The position numbers and the translations under genes are program-made. DNA of 6,938 bases from the NCBI GenBank assembly GCA_027456925.1, contig DAIDTZ010000401.1, positions 1 to 6,938 on the forward strand. Direction: 5' to 3'. Positions within the stretch are counted from its first letter, which is position 1. Each line of letters opens with the position of its first letter. The notes below the pieces were generated by a model that was not told the DNA's origin, searched no databases, and saw nothing but the letters and a program-made list of their open reading frames with translations. Source of the DNA: Nitrospirota bacterium. GTDB lineage: Bacteria; Nitrospirota; UBA9217. Shown piece after piece: positions 1 through 6,246 of this stretch.

Positions 1-1
1 G

Positions 2-238
2 CCTTTTCGCAAGGCCTATATGTTCCGTCCTGCGTTCATACAGCCGACCAAAGGCCTGAAGAACACCCATTGGTTTTACCGCGTGCTTGCCCCGTTGTTT
101 CCTCTCTGGAAATTATTGTTCCCGCACTATCTTTCTACCCTCAAAGAGGTCGGACTGGCAATGATCAACAGCGTGAATAAAGGGCCTGACCAGCAGGTCC
201 TTGAGGTGCGGGATATTGCGAAACTGGCTCATCAATAA
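2..238 (+). CDS. NAD-dependent epimerase/SDR-like protein, C-terminal end (5' truncated by window)
   Basis: The frame is open from base 2, and in-frame residues (PFRKAY) precede the first Met at base 20. The gene therefore begins outside the window and only its last 78 residues are visible. The text MFRP-FIQPTKGLKNTH, then an aromatic/Leu-rich stretch (LAPLFPLWKLLFP), then TLKEVGLAMINSV and a closing VLEVRDIAKLA, is the pattern I associate with the C-terminal end of short epimerase/YbjT-like NAD(P)-binding proteins, often annotated NAD-dependent epimerase/dehydratase and common in Bacteroidetes and some Proteobacteria. The Rossmann nucleotide-binding motif and the catalytic Tyr/Lys would lie upstream and cannot be checked. 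The substrate is unknown. A 77-bp gap separates it from the methyltransferase, and no clear terminator is seen in that gap, so readthrough is possible. The family call rests on recalled sequence pattern only. Confidence 0.7.
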   Translation, partial: PFRKAYMFRPAFIQPTKGLKNTHWFYRVLAPLFPLWKLLFPHYLSTLKEVGLAMINSVNKGPDQQVLEVRDIAKLAHQ

Positions 239-315
239 AGAGGGCAAATGAAGATTGGCCTGAGTTGGTATTATCATAGAAAAAGCACTTAGACACAGTA
301 GAAGCAGATTAACAT

Positions 316-1059
316 ATGATAAAAGCGGACAAATTCGAAAGCAAGTCAATCACTTATTGGGTGAACTACTATTTGAAGAAAAATCCAACCTGTCCTTTGT
401 GTGGCTCAGAAGACATTCGCGGATTTTTCCAGGACAAGCGCAGGACCTATTTGCACTGCCGCCTGTGCAAGCTGGTGTTCGTTCCTCCCTCACAGTTTTT
501 GTCCATTGAAGACGAAAAGAAGAGATATGATTTGCACCAGAACTCTCCTCTTGATCCCGGCTATTGCCGTTTTTTGGGCCGCTTGTTTGCACCCCTGAAC
601 CGGTGTTTGGCCCCAGGAAGCCGCGGCCTCGATTTCGGATCAGGTCCTGAACCGGTGCTTTCCCGGATGTTCGAAGAAGCGGGACATTCCATGACCATCT
701 TTGACTATTTTTATGAACCAAGGCCTGCTGCGTTGGAAAGCAAGTACGATTTCATAACCGCCACCGAGGTTGTGGAGCATCTGCGGGAACCGAAAAAAGA
801 AATGGAACGCCTGTGGGCATGTTTGAAACATGGCGGAAGGCTGGGGATCATGACTAAGCTCGTTGGTACGCAGGCGGGATTTTCAGAATGGCACTACAAG
901 AACGATCTTACGCATGTCTGTTTTTTTTCGAAAGAAACTCTTGTCTGGCTTGCTGCGAAGTGGAACGCGGACCTGACAATCATTGACAGCGACGTCGTTT
1001 TCTTCCTTAAAAAGCCCGCTTCTTCCCCTGCTAAACCGGGGCAGGACCTTTCCGCATGA
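316..1059 (+). CDS. Class I SAM-dependent methyltransferase with N-terminal zinc ribbon
   Basis: A 247-residue protein. Residues 26-51 hold CPLC (C26, C29) and CRLC (C48, C51), a four-cysteine zinc-ribbon pattern. The Rossmann methyltransferase core follows: motif I is GLDFGSGPEP at 104-113, the acidic motif II region ends in FD at 129-130, and YDFITATEVVEHL (144-156) is the usual post-motif-II signature. A GGRLGIMT strand and WHYKNDLTHVCFFS lie toward the C terminus. Such proteins transfer a methyl group from S-adenosylmethionine; the acceptor is not evident. The third position of motif I, normally Gly, is Glu (E112). The start at 316 is the first in-frame Met before the cysteines, but its ribosome site is weak (AGAAG), so a nearby downstream start is possible. 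The stop overlaps the truC start by 4 bp (ATGA), which suggests coupled translation and hints at an RNA-modification role. That role is inference only. Confidence 0.85.
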   Translation: MIKADKFESKSITYWVNYYLKKNPTCPLCGSEDIRGFFQDKRRTYLHCRLCKLVFVPPSQFLSIEDEKKRYDLHQNSPLDPGYCRFLGRLFAPLNRCLAPGSRGLDFGSGPEPVLSRMFEEAGHSMTIFDYFYEPRPAALESKYDFITATEVVEHLREPKKEMERLWACLKHGGRLGIMTKLVGTQAGFSEWHYKNDLTHVCFFSKETLVWLAAKWNADLTIIDSDVVFFLKKPASSPAKPGQDLSA

Positions 1060-1787
1060 GATCGTTGCCCGTACTGTATCAGGACGAACACCTCGTTGTG
1101 GTCAATAAACCCTCGGGCCTTCTGGTCCACCGGAGCGCTCTTGATCGTCATGAAAATGAAAATGCCATGAAGATCGTCCGGGACCAGCTTGGGCAATGGG
1201 TCTATCCCTTTCATAGGCTCGATAAATCGACCTCGGGCGTATTGGTGTTCGCGCTGGACAAAGAGATTGCCCGGCGCATGACCCGATCCTTTACCGACAA
1301 AAAAATCACTAAAACCTATCTTGCCGTTGTCCGGGGTTACACCAGGGAAGAAGAGCGAATCGATTATCCAATAAAAGAACGGAACAAGATGACTGATCAA
1401 AGAGCGGATAAGGACAAGCCTGCGCAGGAAGCAATAACTGAATACCGGAGACTGGCCACTGTTGAACTGCTTCACCCCGTGGGGCGCTACGAAACAGCCC
1501 GCTATTCCCTTGTCCAAGCAACCCCTTTGACCGGCCGCACTCACCAGATACGGAGGCACATGAAACACATCTTCCACCCCGTTGTGAACGACACAACCTA
1601 CGGGGATGGAAAGCAGAATGATTTTTTCCGCAAGCAGCTCAATTGCAGCCGTTTACTGCTGCACGCTTTTGAGATCGAATTTATTCATCCCGGCTCGGGG
1701 CTCAAGCTTCGCATTCAAGCCCCGATGGACCACGCTTTCACCGCTCTTTTGGAAGCGCTGCACTGGGACAAGGTTGTCCCGTCATAA
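1056..1787 (+). CDS. truC: tRNA pseudouridine(65) synthase, TruC type (RluA family)
   Basis: A 243-residue protein close in length and layout to E. coli TruC, which isomerises U65 in the acceptor/T-arm region of certain tRNAs. Residues 7-27 (LYQDEHLVVVNKPSG, then LVHRS) match the family N terminus. The catalytic segment HRLDKSTSG places the nucleophilic Asp at D56. KTYLAVVRG and TGRTHQIRRH (the conserved RluA-family RNA-contact region) follow, then a C-terminal region with LLLHAFEIEFIHP. ATVE plus GRYETARYSLV is especially TruC-like and favours TruC over RluA, RluC or RluD. There is no S4 domain, as expected for TruC. The ATG lies inside the methyltransferase stop (ATGA), so translation is probably by re-initiation. 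The 3' end faces the radical SAM gene only 7 bp away. The exact target base cannot be proved from sequence; another RluA-class specificity is the main alternative. Confidence 0.9.
   Translation: MRSLPVLYQDEHLVVVNKPSGLLVHRSALDRHENENAMKIVRDQLGQWVYPFHRLDKSTSGVLVFALDKEIARRMTRSFTDKKITKTYLAVVRGYTREEERIDYPIKERNKMTDQRADKDKPAQEAITEYRRLATVELLHPVGRYETARYSLVQATPLTGRTHQIRRHMKHIFHPVVNDTTYGDGKQNDFFRKQLNCSRLLLHAFEIEFIHPGSGLKLRIQAPMDHAFTALLEALHWDKVVPS
1765..1780. terminator. Hairpin at the convergent truC / radical SAM junction
   Basis: GGGACA and TGTCCC flank the four bases AGGT, a perfect 6-bp stem inside the last codons of truC and 15 bp beyond the radical SAM stop. Being palindromic, it could act on transcripts from either side of this tight tail-to-tail junction. 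Neither strand has a proper U-run after it, so it is a weak or Rho-assisted terminator candidate at best. Confidence 0.3.
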
Positions 1788-1794
1788 GAATGTC

Positions 1795-3996
1795 TTAGAC
1801 CAGCAGTAACCCTTTTTCCCGCAAGATTTTCCATTCTTTCGATTTGAGAAAAGAGTCAAAGGCCGAAGAAAACTGCTTTTCGTAATTTTGCTTTACCTGG
1901 TCAAGGGACAGCAATTCGAGATTCCGAACAGAAAATTTATCAAAGATGCCGTGCAGCCACTCCCCCAGTTCAGGTGTTACTGATAAGCTGAACGTTTCCG
2001 TTTTTGTATAAAAAACCAACCTGGCTTTCTGCCCTGGCTTGCCTTTATTCACCCACTCGTCGCGCGCGTACTCCGGCAAATTCTCCAGCCAAAGGACCCT
2101 GGATTTAATTTGCTCTCCGTCAAACAGGGGCTTCTCATTGATCGCATGGAGAACATAATTTTTCTTTATCGAAACCGCGGGAACCGGCTTGTCGAACCAC
2201 TCGTGAATGGGGAAATCCGTGCCAATGCCGTGCATGAAGTTGTACACGGCCTTGTTCAGTCCCTGCGCAAAGGCCGGATGGTCGCAACCGGCGAGGTCTT
2301 CGTGCACGAGGTCGTTCTTCGCGAACCCGCCTGCGGGAAGATCACGTATCCGGCACTGATATTTCCTTGGCTCTTTTCCTACATCGCTGTGAACAGTAGC
2401 TGTAAATAAATGCCAGAACGCAGATTGGACAAGCCCCTGCTCAAAAAACTGGCGTACGATCTCCAGTGCGTCGATGGTTTCCTGCCCGGTCTCCGTAGGG
2501 AAGCCATACATCAGGTAGGCGTGCACCAATATCCCCGCCTTGCTGAAATTGCGGCAGGCGCGGGCTGCCTGGCCTATGGTCACGCCTTTGTTCATCAACT
2601 TCAAAAGCCTGTCCGAGGCGGCTTCCAGTCCTCCGGTTGCGGCAATGCAGCCCGAGGCGGCCAAAAGCCGGCAGAGGTCCTCGGTAAAAGCTGTTTCGAA
2701 GCGGACGTTCGCCCACCAGGAAATTTTGATCTTCCTGCGCAGCAGCTCCAGGGCCAGGTCTTGTAAAGCCTTTGGCGGCGCTGCCTCGTCAACGAAATGA
2801 AAACCGGTCTGGCCCGTCTGGCTGATCATGTGTTCGATCCTGTCGACCAGCAGCGCGGGGGGCGCGCCATCGAAGCGGTTTATATAATCCAGGGACGTAT
2901 CGCAGAAGGAACATTTATGCCAGTAGCAGCCGTGAGCAATGGTAAGCTTGTTCCAGCGGCCGTCGGACCACAGGCGGTGCATGGGATTGGCCAGGTCGAT
3001 GAGAGAAAGGTAGCTGTCCAGGGGGAGGTCCGAATAGTCCGGGCACCCGGTCCCGGTATGGGGAAAATCCTCTTCCTGCGTGTCGTTTATAAAGTGTACG
3101 GCGTGTTCAATTCTCACGTATGTTCTGACGAGATTTTTGTGGTTTTTTTCTCCGCAAAGATATGCTAGTATGTTCAGAAAAGGGCGTTCACCGTCGTCCA
3201 GGGTGATGAAATCAACATAGTTGAATACCGCGGGGTCTGAAAGCCCGCGGAGTTCGGTATTCACAAATCCGCCGCCTAAAATGATCTTTACGTCCGGGTA
3301 ATTCTTCTTGATAGCGTGACCGCATTTTAAGCCTGCATACAGATTTCCGGGAAAGGGAATAGTTATCCCCACTGCCTGCGGACGATAGTGTTCGACATGG
3401 CTCTTGAGCAAATCAAGCAACCGGGCTTCAATGATGTTTTCAGGCCCGCGCAGCGCCTGGTCGAGCGAAGAAAAAGAATGGGCTGCCATGCCGAGCTTTT
3501 CGGCATAACGGCTGAAGCCGAAATAGGGCGTTACAGCGTCTTTGATCAGGTCGCCGATGTCCTCGATGTACAGCGTGGCTAAAAACCGGGCTTTGTCGCT
3601 CACTCCCGCGTTCCCGAACGCCCATTTCAGGTCGGGCATTTGGTCGAAGCGTGAAGCCCTGGGCAGGAAATCGTCATGACACAAAAGCTGGGCAAGCGTG
3701 TTGTCCCGGTAGTGCAGGAAGTTCATCACCGGCTCAACGGTCTGAAGATAGTTTGTTTCATTGTGCAGGATGCGAACAGAATTTTGCGAAAGCTTTGGCC
3801 GGTTCTTTTTTGCAAAAGAGAAAAGCCGCAGAAAACCATCCTGGGAAAAAATATCATTGATCAGCTCAATCCCCAAATCAGCCTGGCGCACGTCGTAACC
3901 ATGCAATTTCAGGAAACCCTTTAAATAGGTTGATGCGGGATAGGGGGTATTGAGCTGCGTAAAGGGCGGAGTGATGAGGAGTATTTTTTGGATCAT
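1795..3996 (-). CDS. B12-binding-domain radical SAM protein, function unknown
   Basis: A 733-residue protein. The N terminus (KILLITPPFTQLNTPYP) and residues about 190-300 (AVGITIPFPGN, KIILGGG, FITLDDGE) match the cobalamin-binding Rossmann domain typical of B12-dependent radical SAM enzymes. The His motif DxHxxG that ligates cobalt is not seen, as is common in this class. The radical SAM core starts at HGCYWHKCSFCD with C357, C362 and C365 as presumed [4Fe-4S] ligands. It continues through FVDEAAPP, WWANVRFE, GGLEAASDRLL and YLMYGFPTET, the expected core landmarks. About 120 C-terminal residues form an extra region I do not recognise. Cluster spacing is CX4CX2C, not the canonical CX3CX2C. 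The start has a good ribosome site (AAGGA, 8 nt upstream). The gene stands alone and converges on truC, so the neighbours do not reveal the substrate. Such enzymes do methylations, rearrangements or cyclisations on many molecules. Confidence 0.9.
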   Translation of the reverse strand: MIQKILLITPPFTQLNTPYPASTYLKGFLKLHGYDVRQADLGIELINDIFSQDGFLRLFSFAKKNRPKLSQNSVRILHNETNYLQTVEPVMNFLHYRDNTLAQLLCHDDFLPRASRFDQMPDLKWAFGNAGVSDKARFLATLYIEDIGDLIKDAVTPYFGFSRYAEKLGMAAHSFSSLDQALRGPENIIEARLLDLLKSHVEHYRPQAVGITIPFPGNLYAGLKCGHAIKKNYPDVKIILGGGFVNTELRGLSDPAVFNYVDFITLDDGERPFLNILAYLCGEKNHKNLVRTYVRIEHAVHFINDTQEEDFPHTGTGCPDYSDLPLDSYLSLIDLANPMHRLWSDGRWNKLTIAHGCYWHKCSFCDTSLDYINRFDGAPPALLVDRIEHMISQTGQTGFHFVDEAAPPKALQDLALELLRRKIKISWWANVRFETAFTEDLCRLLAASGCIAATGGLEAASDRLLKLMNKGVTIGQAARACRNFSKAGILVHAYLMYGFPTETGQETIDALEIVRQFFEQGLVQSAFWHLFTATVHSDVGKEPRKYQCRIRDLPAGGFAKNDLVHEDLAGCDHPAFAQGLNKAVYNFMHGIGTDFPIHEWFDKPVPAVSIKKNYVLHAINEKPLFDGEQIKSRVLWLENLPEYARDEWVNKGKPGQKARLVFYTKTETFSLSVTPELGEWLHGIFDKFSVRNLELLSLDQVKQNYEKQFSSAFDSFLKSKEWKILREKGLLLV

Positions 3997-4042
3997 GACT
4001 TTTTTCCTTCAACACGAAGCATTGAAGCGGGGCACATAATGC

Positions 4043-4071
4043 ATCTTACCGGAGTTCGCCTGCTTTAGCAA
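4043..4071 (-). promoter_or_regulatory. Candidate sigma70-type promoter of the radical SAM gene
   Basis: Read on the minus strand, TTGCTA (4066-4071) and TAAGAT (4043-4048) are separated by exactly 17 bp, each matching consensus at 4 of 6 positions. The box sits 47 bp upstream of the radical SAM start codon, a sensible leader length. No other pair of boxes in the gap looks better for this direction. Confidence 0.4.
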
Positions 4072-4095
4072 GCGCCAACGGGGATCAATGGCCCT

Positions 4096-4109
4096 CATCA
4101 CCGGTGATG
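4096..4109. other. 14-bp perfect palindrome in divergent intergenic region, possible operator
   Basis: CATCACC followed directly by GGTGATG forms a perfect inverted repeat with no spacer, midway between the divergent promoters of the radical SAM gene and the GAF gene. With no loop and no U-run it is unlikely to be a terminator. The geometry fits a dimeric regulator site, but no regulator is encoded nearby and the motif is not one I can name. Confidence 0.3.
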
Positions 4110-4171
4110 GAGTTTGCGGTCCGCGGCCTGAAAATGACGCTGATGAAAGCGCCGCGCCGGGAAAAGTTCTA

Positions 4172-4180
4172 TGCTACAAT
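4172..4180 (+). promoter_or_regulatory. Extended -10 promoter candidate for the GAF/receiver pair
   Basis: TGCTACAAT is an extended -10 element (TGn followed by TACAAT, 5 of 6 to consensus), 53 bp before the GAF start codon. No convincing -35 lies 17 bp upstream, which extended -10 promoters can tolerate. It is the best plus-strand candidate in the 237-bp gap. Confidence 0.35.
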
Positions 4181-4233
4181 AATTACGGAACCGATGGTTG
4201 CGGCCAGCCGTGGAGTTCCGCTGAGGAGGAAGA

Positions 4234-5073
4234 ATGGATCCGGAAGGAAGCGCAATTTCAAAAAAGGTGGAAGACTTTCTGAATGTTTTCAGAAAGGGCG
4301 AGGAGTTCACCCAGGAGCTGCTGAAGGAGAACGAGAAGCTCAGGTTCAAGATCGCCCAGCTCGAAACCAGGACCCCGCCTTCCCATAGGGAGGACGGAGG
4401 CCAGGCGAGCTCCCTGGCGGAGAAGATCCGGCTCCTGGAAGAGGAGAACAGCGCCCTGCTCGACAAGTTCCGGCTGGTCGAGGAGGAGAACAAGGATTTT
4501 GCAAACCGGTACGTGGAGGTCGAGGCGGAGAACAATAACCTTGCCAACCTCTACGTGGCAAGCTACCAGCTCCATTCCACGCTGGACTTCTCCGAGAGCC
4601 TCAAGATCATCCTCGAGATCGTGATGAACCTGATCGGCGCCGAGGAATTCTCGATCGTCATGCTCGATGAAAAGACGAACGAGCTCTCGATCGTGGCGCA
4701 GGAGGGGATGGGCCCCGAGGCGCGGCCGGGCATCCGGCTCGGCCAGGGCATCATCGGCACAGCGGCCAAGACCGGCGAGGCTTACTACCGCCAGGGCGAT
4801 CCCACCAAGCTCTCGGGCGTGGATTATGACCACCCGCTGATCTGCATTCCGCTCAAGATCAAGGAGCACGTCATCGGCGCAATCGTGATCTATAAACTGC
4901 TCATCCAGAAACCGGAGCTTACGGGCGTGGACTACGAGCTCTTTTCGATGCTGGCAGGCCACGCAGCCACGGCACTGTTCTCTTCGCAGCTGTACTCGCA
5001 TTCCGAGAGAAAACTCACGACGATCCAGAGTTTTCTCGACCTGCTGAAGGACAAAAAAAGCTCTGTGTCTTGA
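4234..5073 (+). CDS. Coiled-coil plus GAF domain protein, probable signalling component
   Basis: A 279-residue soluble protein with no signal peptide or membrane segment. Residues about 25-110 are rich in Glu, Lys and Leu with heptad-like spacing (LLKENEKLRFKIAQLE, then KIRLLEEENSALLDKFRLVEEEN), a predicted coiled coil for dimerisation. Residues about 116-262 read as a GAF domain: SLKIILEIVMNLIGAEEFSIVMLDE, a GQGIIGTAAKTGE turn, ICIPLKIKEHVIGAIVIY, and a final helix with LAGHAATAL. GAF domains bind small ligands or serve as dimer switches; the ligand is not evident here. No kinase, cyclase, GGDEF or HD output is fused, so it probably works through a partner, and the receiver gene just downstream is the obvious candidate. 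The start is fixed by a strong AGGAGGA site at 4224-4230. The gene is markedly more G+C-rich than the genes to its left. Confidence 0.85.
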   Translation: MDPEGSAISKKVEDFLNVFRKGEEFTQELLKENEKLRFKIAQLETRTPPSHREDGGQASSLAEKIRLLEEENSALLDKFRLVEEENKDFANRYVEVEAENNNLANLYVASYQLHSTLDFSESLKIILEIVMNLIGAEEFSIVMLDEKTNELSIVAQEGMGPEARPGIRLGQGIIGTAAKTGEAYYRQGDPTKLSGVDYDHPLICIPLKIKEHVIGAIVIYKLLIQKPELTGVDYELFSMLAGHAATALFSSQLYSHSERKLTTIQSFLDLLKDKKSSVS

Positions 5074-5118
5074 GACGACGGGATAAAAGCGCTGATCCGG
5101 TCTTCCAACTGAACGACG

Positions 5119-5148
5119 GATGCCGACGATGAAGCAGTCATCGGCATC
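5119..5148 (+). other. Intercistronic hairpin between GAF and receiver genes
   Basis: GATGCCGA (5119-5126) and TCGGCATC (5141-5148) form a perfect 8-bp stem around a 14-nt loop, in the 100-bp gap between the two genes. An A-run follows on the plus strand, so it does not look like an intrinsic terminator in that direction. It could adjust relative expression of the two genes or stabilise processed mRNA ends. Confidence 0.4.
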
Positions 5149-5173
5149 GAGAAAAAAATCGCGCGGGGGAAAT

Positions 5174-5551
5174 ATGCTGAAAAAGGTTTTGGTTATTGAC
5201 GATTCGGCCCTGATACACCAGATGTACAAGATGGCGCTGATGCGCTATAAATGCACCATCATATCGGCAAAGAACGGCCAGTCCGGCCTGGATGAACTGG
5301 CCCGGCACCCTGACATCGATCTGGTGCTGCTGGACATCAACATGCCGGTCATGGGCGGGCTGGAGTTTCTGCAGAAAGTAAAGGAGCTGGGGAAGTATTC
5401 CGCCATCCCGATCGTCATCGTGAGCACCGAGGGCAAGGAAGAGGACACGAAAAAAGGGATGGAAATGGGCGCGAAAGGATATGTGACGAAACCAATTCAG
5501 ACCGCGGCCCTGCATGCGATGATAGAGAAGATCATTCCGTCTCCGGGCTGA
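5174..5551 (+). CDS. Single-domain CheY-like response regulator receiver
   Basis: A 125-residue protein that is entirely a receiver domain, with no DNA-binding or enzymatic output. It has every phosphorylation-switch residue: acidic pair D9/D10, phospho-acceptor D54 (in LVLLDINMP), S84/T85 at the switch hydroxyl position, and K106 (in YVTKP). The start at 5174 is chosen over an in-frame ATG at 5120 because GGGGGAAAT gives a ribosome site just ahead of it, MLKKVLVIDDS is the normal CheY N terminus, and the upstream frame would run through the intercistronic hairpin. A single-domain receiver passes a phosphoryl signal by protein-protein contact: to a flagellar motor, a phosphorelay or, here, possibly the GAF partner. 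No histidine kinase is in the window. Confidence 0.92.
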   Translation: MLKKVLVIDDSALIHQMYKMALMRYKCTIISAKNGQSGLDELARHPDIDLVLLDINMPVMGGLEFLQKVKELGKYSAIPIVIVSTEGKEEDTKKGMEMGAKGYVTKPIQTAALHAMIEKIIPSPG

Positions 5552-5585
5552 CGCCGCGGGGGTTCCGAAACCGGGAAGTTTTTAT

Positions 5586-5975
5586 TTAACCGGCTTTCGT
5601 GCCGGGCTTTTGGTACTGAATGGTTACTTCGTAGGAAATGCTGGCGTGGCCCACGGTATCGTTCGTTCCATGACAAAAGATCTTTCCTTTGGTCGACTTC
5701 TTCCGGGATTTAGCAAGGCTCGCAACCACCGGAGCCAGATCATAACCGCCGTCCGTGCACCCTTCCTGCGCGCATTTCATGTGAAAACAGGCGTAACTCG
5801 CGGGCAGGAAATTGAGCGTGCGCTCCATCAAGACCGGGTGCAAACCGCGCTGGAAATAGGTCATGTGAAATTCGATGCTCGAGACTCCGGAATAGCGCTC
5901 TCCCACCAGACCGGCGGCGACCATGGCTACCCTCTCCATCTCCTGCTTTTCCCTGTAACTCTGTTTATTCCGCAT
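5586..5975 (-). CDS. Small four-cysteine protein of unknown function
   Basis: A 129-residue protein with no signal peptide or membrane segment. I cannot name a family. A basic/acidic N-terminal helix (about 3-25) leads to a strand-rich region (SSIEFHMTYFQ), then RTLNFLPASYACFHMKC, a GGYDLAPVVASLAKS helix, GKIFCHG, and a final strand ISYEVTIQY. Cysteines sit at C63, C68, C73 and C101, with H65 and H102 adjacent. This could form a metal or redox site, but the spacing is not a standard zinc-finger pattern. The pattern resembles small unnamed proteins I have seen in Deltaproteobacteria, an unverified memory. The start at 5975 is set by a strong GGAGGG site 6 nt upstream; a longer in-frame GTG start at 6017 would fall inside the leader hairpin. 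It has its own promoter and a leader resembling that of the neighbouring cold-shock gene, which suggests shared regulation. Confidence 0.75.
   Translation of the reverse strand: MRNKQSYREKQEMERVAMVAAGLVGERYSGVSSIEFHMTYFQRGLHPVLMERTLNFLPASYACFHMKCAQEGCTDGGYDLAPVVASLAKSRKKSTKGKIFCHGTNDTVGHASISYEVTIQYQKPGTKAG
5590..5611 (+). terminator. Weak terminator candidate after the receiver gene
   Basis: CCGGC and GCCGG form a 5-bp G+C stem around TTTCGT and are followed by GCTTTT. The position, 38 bp past the receiver stop, is right for an intrinsic terminator, but the U-run is short. It overlaps the last codons of the converging minus-strand gene. The T-rich stretch at 5579-5587 lies before the stem, so it does not help on the plus strand. 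Confidence 0.3.
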
Positions 5976-6002
5976 TGTGCTCCCTCCGGATTGCCTCGAT
6001 GT

Positions 6003-6038
6003 AAATAAAAAAGCCACAAAGACGCAGATCCTTGTGGC
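6003..6038 (-). terminator. Terminator-like hairpin within the leader of the four-cysteine gene (possible attenuator)
   Basis: On the minus strand GCCACAAGGA pairs with TCTTTGTGGC (10 bp, one G-U pair) around a 6-nt loop and is followed by TTTTTTATTT, a textbook intrinsic terminator. It lies downstream of a good promoter (6073-6101) and upstream of the ribosome site and ATG at 5975, so it would act on the leader of this gene itself. The csp gene further upstream already has its own terminator at 6195-6225, so readthrough protection is not needed to explain it. Confidence 0.75.
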
Positions 6039-6072
6039 CTTGCCTGCTTTTTGCCCATCAAAACTTACTAAT

Positions 6073-6101
6073 ATTATCGCACTTTACCGGCGTTATAGCA
6101 A
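6073..6101 (-). promoter_or_regulatory. Sigma70-type promoter of the four-cysteine gene
   Basis: On the minus strand TTGCTA (6096-6101) and GATAAT (6073-6078; 5 of 6 to consensus) are separated by 17 bp. The predicted transcription start is near 6066, giving a leader of about 91 nt. The start-proximal leader contains TTTTGATGGGCA. Confidence 0.55.
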
Positions 6102-6194
6102 GTGGTGTTTTCCCGGCCCGGGTGGACAGGCAACATCAATAAGGGGAACTTTGCTTTTTGGTGCGTAAAATCAGGGATGGTGGAGTGAATGGAC

Positions 6195-6225
6195 GAAAAA
6201 AAGGCCCTGAATGATCAGGGCCTTT
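6195..6225 (-). terminator. Intrinsic terminator of the cold-shock gene
   Basis: On the minus strand an 11-bp perfect stem (AAAGGCCCTGA with TCAGGGCCTTT, 4-nt loop) runs straight into a T-run, beginning 21 bp past the csp stop codon. The plus strand lacks a T-run after the stem, so termination is directional. Confidence 0.9.
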
Positions 6226-6246
6226 CAATGTTTAAGCAATAATAGC

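Noticed and set aside
248..292. A 14-codon frame (MKIGLSWYYHRKST) between the epimerase end and the methyltransferase
   Set aside because: The upstream AGAGGG is too close to the ATG for a good ribosome site, and such a short frame is expected by chance. A leader peptide or gene remnant cannot be excluded.
894..1577. A 227-codon open frame on the minus strand across the methyltransferase and truC
   Set aside because: It is antisense to two well-supported genes and its product shows no recognisable domain.
5120..5173. An 18-codon N-terminal extension of the receiver from an in-frame ATG
   Set aside because: It has no ribosome site, passes through the intercistronic hairpin, and precedes the normal CheY N terminus.
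4258..5229. A 323-codon open frame on the minus strand, antisense to the GAF gene
   Set aside because: It is a shadow of a G+C-rich gene: the plus-strand frame has a clear GAF domain and a strong ribosome site, while the antisense product is low in recognisable motifs.
5976..6017. A longer start (GTG at 6017) for the four-cysteine protein
   Set aside because: It would begin inside the leader hairpin, and the GGAGGG site clearly serves the ATG at 5975.
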